Shown here in pieces: positions 1 to 7,199 of a stretch of 10,617 bases of DNA; the stretch's first letter is position 1; the number at the start of each line of letters is the position of its first letter. The position numbers and the translations under genes are program-made. The stretch lies in NCBI GenBank assembly GCA_024227975.1, contig JAAETV010000381.1, forward strand, positions 1 to 10,617, given 5' to 3'. This DNA comes from Actinomycetes bacterium (GTDB taxonomy: Bacteria; Actinomycetota; Acidimicrobiia; Acidimicrobiales; SZUA-35). Below the pieces are notes generated by a model, which worked only from the letters and a program-made list of their open reading frames with translations, made no database searches and was not told where the DNA came from.

Positions 1-355
1 ACCAGCCCCTCATCCTGAGCTGCAGATCCGACCAAAGCCCAGGTAGAACCTGGATCGAGTCGAGGACGATCAGCCGGCCACCAATCCCAGGTAAGGATCG
101 AGATCCTCAACAATCGCTTGCAGCAGGGAAGCCGGTCTCCTAGTCGAGCTCCGGGACGGCGGCCGTCCACGGGTCCTCGCCCGGGTCGACGATACCGCCA
201 GGCATGAGGTACAGCCCGGCCATGGCTGTGCCCTCAGCCCGTTCGAGGAGGATGATCTGGCCGTCTTCTCGTTCCCCATTAACAACCGTAGAGAGGGCGA
301 ACCGGTCGAGCTCAATCGGGTTCTCGATCGGTGGGGAGAGGCGATCGTCGCTCAT
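1..355 (-). pseudogene. Broken NUDIX hydrolase, truncated at the window edge
   Basis: The frame opens with ATG at 355-353, overlapping the TGA of the ureohydrolase upstream (ATGA), which implies translational coupling. It reads about 71 residues of a NUDIX fold: a beta-strand region (QIILLERAEG), then LYLMPGGIVDPGEDPW, which begins the NUDIX box (G-x5-E-x7-REUxEExGU). The box is damaged. The conserved Arg is Pro, and the codon for the next-to-last box Glu is TAG (140-138). Directly after the stop the same frame gives ETGFPAA, the expected end of the box. A second stop (TGA) follows about ten codons later. After that, NUDIX-like sequence (EDLDPYLGLVAG) appears in another frame, so at least one indel has occurred too. 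An intact member would hydrolyse a nucleoside diphosphate linked to a moiety X. Either this is a decaying pseudogene, or sequence quality is poor near the end of the contig. The C-terminus lies outside the window. Confidence 0.7.
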
Positions 356-1296
356 CGGTACTCGACTCCCGGCAGGATGCACAACATCTCGTAGAGCAGG
401 TTTGCCGCCACCAGTGAGGTGTTGCCGGTCGGATCATAGGCAGGGGCGACCTCGACCAGATCACAACCCACCAGGTCGAGACCTCGACAGCCACGGATGA
501 TCTCCATCCCTTGGATCACGGTCAGGCCCCCGATTTCGGGGGTCCCCGTCCCCCCGGCAAAAGCGGGATCGAGTCCGTCGATGTCGAAGCTGAGATAGAC
601 GGGGCCACCGTCAACCTGCTGGCAGACCTCCTCCATCAGAGGAGTGAGGGAGCGGTGCCAACACTCTTCGGCTTGAACCACCCGGAACCCTTGCTGGCGC
701 GACCAGTCAAAGTCATCAGCGGCATAACCGGTGGCCCTGACCCCGATCTGCACCACTCGTTCGGGGTCGAGTAGACCCTCTTCCACCGCCCGGCGGAATG
801 GGGTGCCATGGGTGACTTGCTCACCGAACATGGTGTCGTTGATATCGGTATGGGCGTCGACGTGGATGACACCGACCGGGCCGTGCTTGGCTCGCATGGC
901 GCGCAGGATAGGAAGGACGATGGTGTGGTCTCCCCCCATCGCCACCGTCGCTACGTCGTCACCCAGGAGCTGGCCGAAGTGGGACTCGATGCGAGCCATG
1001 GAGTCGGCCAAATTGAAGGGGTTGGTTGCTACGTCGCCGGTGTCATCGATGCGGAGGCTGTCGAAAGGGGCGGCCCTGGTCGCCATGTTGTAGGGGCGGA
1101 TCAGGACCGACTCGTTGCGGATGCCGCGGGGCCCGAATCGGGCCCCAGGGCGGTTTGATGTCCCGATGTCGAGGGGGACACCGACCACGGCAACATCGAG
1201 CTCCGCCGGCTCGCTGCGACCCGGGAGTCGCATGAAGGTGGTGATGCCAGCAAAGCGAGGGAGCTGGTTGCCGCCCAGCGGCTGAGGGTTGGCCAT
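352..1296 (-). CDS. Agmatinase-family ureohydrolase
   Basis: This 314-residue protein has the usual length for agmatinase/guanidinobutyrase enzymes, which hydrolyse a guanidino compound to an amine plus urea in the cytosol using a binuclear Mn site. All six expected metal ligands are visible: H124 in GGDH, D147, H149 and D151 in DAHTD, and D238 and D240 in SFDIDGLDP. Other family marks are RPGARFGPRGIR (50-60), HGTPFRRAVEEGLLD (163-177) and GTGTPEIGGLT (249-259). These favour the agmatinase/guanidinobutyrase branch over arginase. The exact substrate (agmatine, 4-guanidinobutyrate, 3-guanidinopropionate or another guanidine) cannot be fixed from sequence. ATG 1296 is the natural start, with no clear Shine-Dalgarno. 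A TAGCAT hexamer 8 nt upstream would suit a leaderless transcript. The gene overlaps the broken NUDIX gene downstream. No other polyamine or arginine-catabolism gene is in the window. Confidence 0.9.
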   Translation of the reverse strand: MANPQPLGGNQLPRFAGITTFMRLPGRSEPAELDVAVVGVPLDIGTSNRPGARFGPRGIRNESVLIRPYNMATRAAPFDSLRIDDTGDVATNPFNLADSMARIESHFGQLLGDDVATVAMGGDHTIVLPILRAMRAKHGPVGVIHVDAHTDINDTMFGEQVTHGTPFRRAVEEGLLDPERVVQIGVRATGYAADDFDWSRQQGFRVVQAEECWHRSLTPLMEEVCQQVDGGPVYLSFDIDGLDPAFAGGTGTPEIGGLTVIQGMEIIRGCRGLDLVGCDLVEVAPAYDPTGNTSLVAANLLYEMLCILPGVEYR

Positions 1297-1383
1297 AGAC
1301 CAGCATGCTATTGGGTCGGACCATGAGCCGAGGCTGAGAGGAATTGAGGCGGGGGAGTGACACCCGTCTGCTAGAACATCTCG
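1297..1383. promoter_or_regulatory. Divergent intergenic region with a candidate leaderless promoter
   Basis: These 87 bp separate the minus-strand ureohydrolase from the plus-strand ABC cassette, so both promoters should lie here. On the minus strand TAGCAT (1310-1305) fits TANNNT and ends 8 nt before the ATG, as expected for leaderless mRNA. On the plus strand TAGAAC (1372-1377) ends 6 nt before the GTG at 1384, a similar arrangement but with a poorer hexamer. I see no convincing -35 box or Shine-Dalgarno for either gene. Confidence 0.25.
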
Positions 1384-2178
1384 GTGCGATTGTCGTGGGA
1401 GGTAGGGGTCCGCAGCTTCCGGCGGGCGACCACCTACCGACTAGCAACTTTCTCCGGTGTCTTCGTCAACACCGTGTTCGGCTATCTCCGGGCCTCGGTC
1501 CTGGTCTTCGTTGCCACCTCGAACGGGGGAGACGTTCAGGGCATGTCTGATGCCGAGTTGGCTACCTTCGCCTTCGTCTCCCAAGGGTTTCTGATGATCG
1601 CTGGTGCTTTTGGTGATCCGGAGCTGGCCGAACGGATCCGCAATGGTGACATCGTGGTCGACCTCTACCGGCCAGCCGACGTCCAGGCCTGGTGGTTGGC
1701 TACCTGGTACGGCAAGTCAGCCTTCCAGGTCTTGGCCCGAGGTGTTCCCCCTGTGGTGTTGGGGGCGTTGACCTTTGATCTCCGCTGGCCTGACCCCTGG
1801 TGGCACTGGTTGGTATTCGGGATCTCCATCGTGTTGGCCACCACCGTCGGGTTCGCCATCCGTTTCTGCTCGAACCTGTTCACATTCTGGCTGCTCGACA
1901 ACCGCGGGGTCGACCTGATGGTGACCCTGCTCGTCAGCTTCTTCGGCGGCCTGCTCCTCCCCGTGAACCTGTTCCCCTCCTGGTTGCAGACCGTGGCTGA
2001 CCTTCTCCCCTTCATCGCCCTGATACAGCTCCCGGTCGAGATCTACCTCGGCTTCCACGATGGGACTTCCCTGATCACCGTGCTGGCCCAACAGCTGATG
2101 TGGGTGGTACTCCTCCTCAGCCTAGGACGGCTGATGTTAGTGGCCGCCACCCGTCGGGTGGTGATCCAAGGTGGATGA
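1384..2178 (+). CDS. ABC-2 export permease, DUF990/COG4587-like
   Basis: This 264-residue integral membrane protein is one of two permease halves of an ABC-2-type transporter. After a basic N-terminus, hydrophobic segments lie near residues 24-44, 60-77, 114-131, 140-160, 177-199 and 235-255, about six helices. The cytoplasmic stretch at 80-97 (PELAERIRNGDIVVDLYRP) matches the '.I..G.i..dL.RP' signature of the ABC2_membrane_6 family. Start is GTG at 1384, and translation runs into the second permease gene with an 8-bp overlap. The order permease, permease, COG4586-type ATPase is a conserved cassette. Its substrate is unknown in most bacteria; lipid, antibiotic or peptide export has been suggested for relatives. 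Function as an exporter subunit is well supported; the cargo is not. Confidence 0.87.
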   Translation: MRLSWEVGVRSFRRATTYRLATFSGVFVNTVFGYLRASVLVFVATSNGGDVQGMSDAELATFAFVSQGFLMIAGAFGDPELAERIRNGDIVVDLYRPADVQAWWLATWYGKSAFQVLARGVPPVVLGALTFDLRWPDPWWHWLVFGISIVLATTVGFAIRFCSNLFTFWLLDNRGVDLMVTLLVSFFGGLLLPVNLFPSWLQTVADLLPFIALIQLPVEIYLGFHDGTSLITVLAQQLMWVVLLLSLGRLMLVAATRRVVIQGG

Positions 2179-2983
2179 GATCAGCCACCATGTCGACCTC
2201 TACCGCAGGATCGTGGGAGCCAGGATCCGATCCGACTGGCAGTACCGGACGTCATTTCTCACCTTCCTGGCCGCTCAGGCCCTGGTCACAGCGCTGGAGT
2301 TCATAGCCCTGCTTCTCCTCTTGAACCTCGTCCCCACCCTGGGTGGCTGGACTGGCACCCAAGCCGCCTTCCTCTATGCCCTGGCTACGCTGCCCTTCGC
2401 CTTGTCCGACCTCCTCATCAGCCCCGTCGAGCGAACGGCGAACTATGTACAGCAGGGAGAGTTCGATCGGATCTTGCTGCGTCCGGTTGCACCCTTGCTC
2501 CAGCTGGCAGCACTGGAGTTCGAGCTCCGCCGGGGCGGCAAAATGGTGCCACCAGCCATGGTTTTGGTATGGGCCATGTTCAATGTCGATGTCGACTGGT
2601 CCGTGAGCCAGTTGGTGATCCTGGTCATGGCTTTGGTCTGTGGCACCATCATGTACTCCGCCTTGTGGGTGTTGATGGCTTCGATCTCGTTCTGGGCGGT
2701 GGCCTCCCGCGAGGCCACCAATGCCTTCACCTATGGTGGCCAGTTCGCAAACGAGTACCCTCTCCACCTCTATCGGGGATGGATCCGCCTCTTCCTTGGC
2801 TGGATGGTGCCACTGGCCTATGTGGCCTACGTGCCGTCCCAACACCTGCTCGACGCCGCCAATCCTCTGAGCCTGCCTTCATGGTTGGTGTTCACCACTC
2901 CGGTGGTGACCGCAGCCATGGTGGTGGTCGCTCACAAGGCGTGGCGGATCGGCATTCGTCACTATCAGAGCACAGGGAGCTGA
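2171..2983 (+). CDS. ABC-2 export permease, ABC2_membrane_6 (COG3694-like)
   Basis: This 270-residue membrane protein is the second permease of the cassette. Its GTG start at 2171 lies inside the end of the preceding gene (8-bp overlap), indicating translational coupling. The motif at 96-106 (GEFDRILLRPV), followed by PLLQL, is the hallmark of the ABC2_membrane_6 family. Hydrophobic segments are visible near residues 28-54, 63-84, 118-138, 140-165, 200-225 and 233-255. A 1-bp gap follows, then the ATPase start. The two permeases probably form a heterodimer with two copies of the ATPase. The family assignment is firm, but the transported substrate cannot be inferred. Confidence 0.88.
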   Translation: MDEISHHVDLYRRIVGARIRSDWQYRTSFLTFLAAQALVTALEFIALLLLLNLVPTLGGWTGTQAAFLYALATLPFALSDLLISPVERTANYVQQGEFDRILLRPVAPLLQLAALEFELRRGGKMVPPAMVLVWAMFNVDVDWSVSQLVILVMALVCGTIMYSALWVLMASISFWAVASREATNAFTYGGQFANEYPLHLYRGWIRLFLGWMVPLAYVAYVPSQHLLDAANPLSLPSWLVFTTPVVTAAMVVVAHKAWRIGIRHYQSTGS

Positions 2984-2984
2984 C

Positions 2985-3962
2985 ATGTCACCGGCCAATC
3001 CCGACGGATCCGTCATCTCCCTTGACCACATCGACAAGACCTACGTGATCCGAACCCGGGCTGGGCGCCTCCGTCGGACCAGGTCCGAGGTCCACGCCGT
3101 GGCCGACGTATCGTTCGAGATCAGGCCGGGTGAGACCGTCGGCTACCTGGGCCCGAACGGGGCCGGCAAGTCGACCACAATCAAGATGATCACAGGCATC
3201 CTCACTCCCAGTGCAGGTCAGATCCGGGTCCTCGGCCTGATCCCGACCGACGACCGCAGAGCTCTGGCCCGCCAGATCGGAGTGGTGTTCGGTCAGCGGT
3301 CCCAGTTGTGGTGGGACCTCCCCCTCGGCGATTCGTTCGAGCTCCTGCACCATGTGTACCGAACCAGGCGAAGCCGTCATGATGAGCAGGTTGCCGGTTT
3401 CGTCGATCGTCTCGACCTCGGCGGTTTCCTGACCACCCCGGTGCGTCAGCTATCGCTGGGGCAACGGATGCGAGGTGAGTTGACGGCTGCCTTCCTCCAC
3501 GATCCCGCGTTGGTCGTGTTGGACGAACCCACAATCGGGCTCGATGTCGTCTCCAAGCATGCCGTTCGAGACTTCCTGACCGAGACGAACCTGGAACGGG
3601 GAACGACGATATTGCTCACTACCCATGATCTCGACGACGTCGAGCAGCTGTGCCACCGGATGTTGGTGATCGATCAAGGTCAAGTCCTGCTCGACGGGAC
3701 CGTCGAGGCATTCAAGGCTGAGCACGGGACCGACCGCACCCTGGTCGTCGACCTGGAACAAGCGGTCAACCCCCTCTCACTGACGACAGGCACGGTAAGC
3801 GCCGTGGATGGGCCTCGTCAGTGGGTCCACTTCGACCGCCGCCAGACGACGGCAGCCGAAGTGATCAATGAGGTGACGTCTCAGCACCCGATCCGGGATC
3901 TCACTATTGAGGAGCCCGAGATCGAAGAGCTGATCCGTCGCGTCTATTCCTCCCGCCGGTGA
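2985..3962 (+). CDS. ABC exporter ATPase, COG4586-like
   Basis: This 325-residue cytoplasmic ATP-binding subunit has every expected nucleotide-binding motif: Walker A GPNGAGKST (56-64, catalytic K62), Q-loop region VFGQRSQLWWDLP (101-113), ABC signature LSLGQ (156-160), Walker B VVLDEP (177-182) with E181, and switch His H214 in TTHD. The QLWWDLP stretch is characteristic of the COG4586 subfamily that pairs with DUF990-type permeases, as here. The C-terminal 90 residues after the nucleotide-binding domain are an accessory domain typical of ABC-2 ATPases. The ATG is preceded by AGGGAG at 2974-2979, five bases upstream, the clearest Shine-Dalgarno in the cassette. The TGA stop lies in the loop of a hairpin shared with the convergent gene. 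Confidence 0.93.
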   Translation: MSPANPDGSVISLDHIDKTYVIRTRAGRLRRTRSEVHAVADVSFEIRPGETVGYLGPNGAGKSTTIKMITGILTPSAGQIRVLGLIPTDDRRALARQIGVVFGQRSQLWWDLPLGDSFELLHHVYRTRRSRHDEQVAGFVDRLDLGGFLTTPVRQLSLGQRMRGELTAAFLHDPALVVLDEPTIGLDVVSKHAVRDFLTETNLERGTTILLTTHDLDDVEQLCHRMLVIDQGQVLLDGTVEAFKAEHGTDRTLVVDLEQAVNPLSLTTGTVSAVDGPRQWVHFDRRQTTAAEVINEVTSQHPIRDLTIEEPEIEELIRRVYSSRR

Positions 3963-3969
3963 CGGGAGG
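3949..3969. terminator. Hairpin at the convergent gene junction
   Basis: A perfect 7-bp GC-rich stem (CCTCCCG at 3949-3955 with CGGGAGG at 3963-3969) encloses a 7-nt loop containing the TGA stop of the ATPase. Only 13 bp separate this stop from that of the convergent lipoprotein gene. The symmetric stem could act on both transcripts. No T-tract follows on either strand, so classic intrinsic termination is not shown; it may block 3' exonucleases or limit convergent read-through. Confidence 0.5.
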
Positions 3970-3975
3970 CAAGCA

Positions 3976-5580
3976 TCAGCCGCAGCCGCCGTCTCCCCAG
4001 GCGCAGTTCGGTGAGGACCCGTTGAGGTCGACAACGGCCCCTTCTTGGACCCAGGTCTCATTTGCCGAGTCATAGCGGCTGAAGTCGGAGCCCTCGACAT
4101 AGTACGAGTCCTCGACGCCGTTCACGGAGAAGGCAACCCCATCGATCAGGGCCGGATGCTTCAGGTCGAGGCTACGAGCAACCAGGATCAGGTTGGACCT
4201 GGTCAACCCACCGGGCAATTCGGCGGCGATCCGGAGGGCTTCCACGTTCTGCCAGGCGAAGAACCCGAAGCCGGTGAAGTAGAGACCGACGCTGATGTCG
4301 AGGCCAGCGGCCTCCATCGTCTCGTTGGCCCACTGAACATAGGCGTCATCGGCGTACTGGGGATCGGTGTTGATCTTGGCCCCACCACCAACTATGAGCC
4401 AGTCATTGGCCGCCTCGGCTGCCGGGATCATGTAGGCATTCGGGTCCTTGCAGACCGATGGAGCGAACAGAACGGTGTCGCCCCCCGTCATCCCACTGTT
4501 GCCGGCCTCTTGGACCGCAAGTAGGCAGGGATTTCCGGCAGTCATGGAGATGAACACATCGGGATTGCTGGCCGCGATGGTTGTCATCTCGTTGGTGACA
4601 GTCGGTGCCGCCGGGTCGTGAGGCACGGGGAAGAACTCGCCAACGACGTCGGGGTTGTTCTCGGCGTAGGCCTCCATACCTTGCTGGTAGGCAAGACCGA
4701 AGTCATTGTCCATGACCAGACCAGCCACCTTCACCGGCAGGCGGTCAGCCATGTTCTCCTTGATCCAGGACCCCCACAGGATGGCCTCGGTGGCATACGA
4801 CATCTGGTTGCTCGTCGTCCACGGATGGTTGACCGGGTCTCCCCAAGCCGGGTGGCCTGAAGCCACATAGAGATGTGGCACGCAGTGGTCGTTGATCGTG
4901 TCATAGACAGCCAACGAGTTCGGCGAACCCAAGGTATGGAAGTAGAAGGGCTTGTCGGTCTGGAGTAGCTCATCGACGATCTCGATGGTCTGGGTGGCCA
5001 CATAGCCATCGTCACGGCGGAGCAGTTCGAGCGGAACACCGGCGACACCACCATGGGCATCATTGACATAGTCCAGGTAGACCTCCCAGCCGACACCCAT
5101 GTTGCCGTAGGCAGCCAGGTTGCCCGATTGGACGCCAGGATGACCGATCTTGATTGTGTCGCCGATGCCTTCGGTATCGGACCAATCGGTCGGGCAGGTC
5201 GACAGATCGAGCTCGAAGCCGCCCGGGCCTCGAAGGATCTGGTCGTCACCGACCCCATAGTCACCAGCGTCGATGCCAGCCGTCAGGTTGTCGACGACGA
5301 CCTGACGAGCTGCGGCCCACTCGGCCTCGAGCTCTTCGATATTGGCGGCTGTGGAACCTTCGGCATCATCGTCGCCGCCCTCGGCCGCATCGGCTACCGC
5401 CTCATCGGCTGCCTCCTCATCGACGGCTCCAGCTTCCTGCCCCTCGTCTTCGTCGGTGGCAACGACATCTTCGCCTTCATCGTCGGCTGCGTCATCGCTG
5501 TCGCTTCCGCACGCTGTCGCTACCAGCCCAAAGGCAAGCAGAATTGAGAGCAGCCGAAGCCACCCGAGTCTTTTCATCAT
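3976..5580 (-). CDS. Branched-chain-amino-acid-type ABC substrate-binding lipoprotein
   Basis: This 534-residue exported lipoprotein starts with a basic n-region (MKR), a hydrophobic core, and a lipobox ending ATAC with the lipidated Cys at residue 24. Residues 26-75 form a low-complexity, strongly acidic Asp/Glu/Ala linker. A helical region at 80-105 follows, and from about 142 (DTIKIGHPGVQSG) a type-I periplasmic-binding fold of the Leu/Ile/Val-binding class runs to the C-terminus, with several Cys that could form disulfides (for example in the CAWGDGGCG tail). This class captures amino acids, amides, urea or aromatic acids for ABC importers. No matching importer permease or ATPase is in the window, and the adjacent ABC cassette is an exporter facing the opposite way, so the protein is an orphan here. 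ATG 5580 is preceded by AGGGGG (5596-5591) at 10-nt spacing. A CRP-type palindrome abuts that site. Confidence 0.9.
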   Translation of the reverse strand: MMKRLGWLRLLSILLAFGLVATACGSDSDDAADDEGEDVVATDEDEGQEAGAVDEEAADEAVADAAEGGDDDAEGSTAANIEELEAEWAAARQVVVDNLTAGIDAGDYGVGDDQILRGPGGFELDLSTCPTDWSDTEGIGDTIKIGHPGVQSGNLAAYGNMGVGWEVYLDYVNDAHGGVAGVPLELLRRDDGYVATQTIEIVDELLQTDKPFYFHTLGSPNSLAVYDTINDHCVPHLYVASGHPAWGDPVNHPWTTSNQMSYATEAILWGSWIKENMADRLPVKVAGLVMDNDFGLAYQQGMEAYAENNPDVVGEFFPVPHDPAAPTVTNEMTTIAASNPDVFISMTAGNPCLLAVQEAGNSGMTGGDTVLFAPSVCKDPNAYMIPAAEAANDWLIVGGGAKINTDPQYADDAYVQWANETMEAAGLDISVGLYFTGFGFFAWQNVEALRIAAELPGGLTRSNLILVARSLDLKHPALIDGVAFSVNGVEDSYYVEGSDFSRYDSANETWVQEGAVVDLNGSSPNCAWGDGGCG

Positions 5581-5594
5581 GTTGGTTGGTCCCC

Positions 5595-5616
5595 CTGTGT
5601 GACAGTCATCACACAG
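5595..5616. promoter_or_regulatory. CRP/GlxR-type palindromic operator
   Basis: A 22-bp perfect palindrome has 8-bp arms, CTGTGTGA and TCACACAG, separated by 6 bp. Its core, TGTGA-N6-TCACA (5598-5613), is the exact consensus of the cAMP receptor protein family, including actinobacterial CRP/GlxR regulators. It lies 15-36 bp upstream of the lipoprotein ATG and its edge overlaps the AGGGGG ribosome-binding site. A TACTGT hexamer (5618-5613, minus strand) overlapping the site could be the -10 box. Such a position normally means repression. Further TGTGA/GTCAC half-sites lie at 5634-5638 and 5653-5657. The match is directly seen; the regulator and sign of control are inferred. Confidence 0.72.
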
Positions 5617-5657
5617 TAATCACTGCGACCTACTGTGACTAGGCCTATTGTGTGTCA

Positions 5658-6611
5658 CTACCAGGCGACATTGTGACAGCCGGTGTGGGTATCGGGCTCG
5701 ATCTGGAACGTGCCGTGATCGATCCCATAGCCATCGATCAACAACTGACGGGCCTGATCGAGCACGGCGTGAGGATCAATATCAGATGCCGTCATGAGGT
5801 GAGCCGACACCGCCTCCATCTCCGAGGTGAGGGTCCATACATGGAGATCGTGAACATCGATTACCCCGTCGATGGCACCCAGTTCAGTCGCCAGAGCCCC
5901 GATCTCGATATGGTCCGGGGCCGCCTGCAAGAGGATGCGGATGGCGCTGCGACCAAGCCGCCAGGTCCGAGGCAGGATCCACAATCCGATGGCAGCACCG
6001 ATGAGAGGATCGACCCACGACCAACCGAATACCTGAAGGACGATGGCAGCGATGATGACCCCGACTGATCCGACGGTGTCGGCCAGCACCTCGAGGTAGG
6101 CCCCCTCCACGTTGAGCGACTCTTTCGATCCCTCCCGCAGAAGGAGGAAGGCGAAGAGGTTGGCGCCGAGGCCTAGCACGGCAACAACCAACATCTGGGT
6201 GCTCAGGACCTCGGGGGCGTCGGCCAGACGACGTACGGCCTCGACCAGGACCCAGATCGCAACCCCGAACAGAAGCAAGGCGTTGACAAAGGCGGCCAGG
6301 ATCTCCAACCGATAGAGCCCGAAGGTATGCGAGGACGGGCCCCTCCCGTCGTCTCGGCGGTTTTCGAATCGGGTCGCCAGCTGGATGGCGGCCAGTGACA
6401 TTCCGAGGCCGACAACATCGGTCAGCATGTGCCCGGCATCGGAGAGCAGGGCTAGTGATCGGGTCAGGACACCAGCGATCGCCTCGACGACGAAGAAGAC
6501 AGAGATGACGGCAAAGGCCGCGAACAGCCGGTTGCGATGTCGGGCTCCAGCTCGGGCCAAGCCGGGGCCATGGCTATGGCCATGTCCACCATGGCCGTGC
6601 CCAGCACTCAC
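5658..6611 (-). CDS. Cation diffusion facilitator, CzcD/ZitB-type metal efflux
   Basis: This inner-membrane antiporter exports Zn(II) or related divalent cations in exchange for protons. From GTG 6611 the protein has 317 residues and begins with a metal-binding His-rich tail (GHGHGGHGHSHG, 4-15), as is typical of CzcD-like proteins. Six hydrophobic helices follow. TM2 carries SDAGHMLTD with H61-x3-D65, half of the transport site. The TM5 counterpart is E174-x3-D178 in LEVLADTVGS, where well-studied ZitB/CzcD proteins have His. The C-terminal cytoplasmic domain (about 235-317) contains IDVHDLHVWTLTSEMEAVSAHL, a standard CDF dimerisation-domain signature. The frame stays open upstream to an ATG at 6788, but those 59 residues are hydrophilic and unlike the family, and the GTG sits exactly at the conserved N-terminus with a weak GAGTGG upstream. 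The 77 bp to the lipoprotein gene hold a separate operator, so the two are probably not one simple operon. Confidence 0.9.
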   Translation of the reverse strand: MSAGHGHGGHGHSHGPGLARAGARHRNRLFAAFAVISVFFVVEAIAGVLTRSLALLSDAGHMLTDVVGLGMSLAAIQLATRFENRRDDGRGPSSHTFGLYRLEILAAFVNALLLFGVAIWVLVEAVRRLADAPEVLSTQMLVVAVLGLGANLFAFLLLREGSKESLNVEGAYLEVLADTVGSVGVIIAAIVLQVFGWSWVDPLIGAAIGLWILPRTWRLGRSAIRILLQAAPDHIEIGALATELGAIDGVIDVHDLHVWTLTSEMEAVSAHLMTASDIDPHAVLDQARQLLIDGYGIDHGTFQIEPDTHTGCHNVAW

Positions 6612-6857
6612 GGGGCCACTCGGTAGCTGGTGAGCGTCATAACCACATTGTCGCAGATCATCGCGATCAGAAGCACGACTGCGCTCCGAGACATCGTCCA
6701 CTTGGGGGTTCACCCCTTGCCGGAGGTTGCTGGTGTTGGAGAGCCAGGTTCTGGGATCTTTCGCCCTTGGGCCGAAACTCCAAGCCACCTGCGGCCGGTG
6801 GTGGGCTTCGTCTTACAATCCGCAGGTTTGTCTTCCATCTAGGTAGACTGCCGATCT
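6612..6857. promoter_or_regulatory. Divergent intergenic region between metal efflux and PadR genes
   Basis: About 246 bp separate the CDF start from the PadR start, and promoters for both should lie here. On the plus strand TACAAT (6814-6819) is a good -10 hexamer, with AGGTAG (6841-6846) as a possible Shine-Dalgarno 11 nt before the ATG. A small dyad TCTA-GG-TAGA (6838-6847) lies between them and could be a PadR autoregulatory operator. A second dyad, GGGGT-TC-ACCCC (6705-6716), lies in the middle. No clear -35 box is seen. If the longer CDF start at 6788 were used, most of this region would be coding. Confidence 0.35.
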
Positions 6858-7199
6858 ATGTCAGAAGCCTATCCAGCGAATTGGATTCGAGGTGTCCTCG
6901 ACCCTTGTCTCCTGGCCTTGATCGGACGATCAGGAGCGGCCTACGGCTACGACCTGGCGGCCCAACTGGAACACCACGGTCTGGGTCGGATCCGGGGCGG
7001 TTCGCTGTACCCAGCCTTGCTCCGACTGGAGGACCGCGGCTTGCTGGCCTCGGAGTGGCAAGCGGGAGAGGGTGGGCCCGGGCGCAAGTGCTACGAGCTG
7101 ACCGCGACCGGGCGCACTGAGCTAGCGGCCTATGGAGACCAATGGGCTCAATTCACCGCATCAGTTGCCGGGCTCCTGGCCGCCGAGGCTCACCGGTGA
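6858..7199 (+). CDS. PadR-family transcriptional regulator
   Basis: This 113-residue protein has the standard length for short (subfamily 2) PadR regulators. The winged helix runs from about residue 12 to 85: the first helix GVLDPCLLALIG, the AYGYDLAAQLE segment (28-38), the recognition helix GSLYPALLRLEDRGLL (48-63) and the wing ending GGPGRKCYELTATG. PadR proteins bind DNA as dimers and usually repress adjacent genes, often for efflux or membrane stress. Its stop overlaps the GTG start of the ATPase gene by 4 bp. It is the first gene of an operon with an ABC ATPase and permease, so it most likely controls that operon from its own promoter. The effector is unknown. Confidence 0.92.
   Translation: MSEAYPANWIRGVLDPCLLALIGRSGAAYGYDLAAQLEHHGLGRIRGGSLYPALLRLEDRGLLASEWQAGEGGPGRKCYELTATGRTELAAYGDQWAQFTASVAGLLAAEAHR

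Noticed and set aside
138..140. TAG inside the NUDIX box as a recoded (pyrrolysine-like) codon
   Set aside because: The neighbouring Arg is also lost, a TGA follows ten codons later and the frame then shifts, so decay or sequence error explains it better than recoding.
2252..2845. 197-residue open frame on the minus strand inside the second permease
   Set aside because: It lies wholly antisense to a well-supported membrane protein, has Gln/Glu/His-rich composition from reversed hydrophobic codons, and resembles no family.
3976..5580. Lipoprotein as the binding subunit of the adjacent ABC cassette
   Set aside because: The cassette is a COG4586/DUF990-type exporter on the opposite strand; such exporters do not use periplasmic binding proteins of this class.
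5154..5642. Arg/Pro-rich plus-strand frame over the start of the lipoprotein gene
   Set aside because: It mirrors the acidic low-complexity linker codons of the real gene and has no domain.
6705..6716. GGGGT-TC-ACCCC dyad as a metalloregulator operator
   Set aside because: The arms are only 5 bp and the match to any known metal-sensor site is unclear; noted in the intergenic entry only.
6612..6788. 59-residue N-terminal extension of the cation efflux protein
   Set aside because: The frame is open to an ATG at 6788, but the residues are unlike CDF proteins and the family N-terminus starts exactly at GTG 6611.
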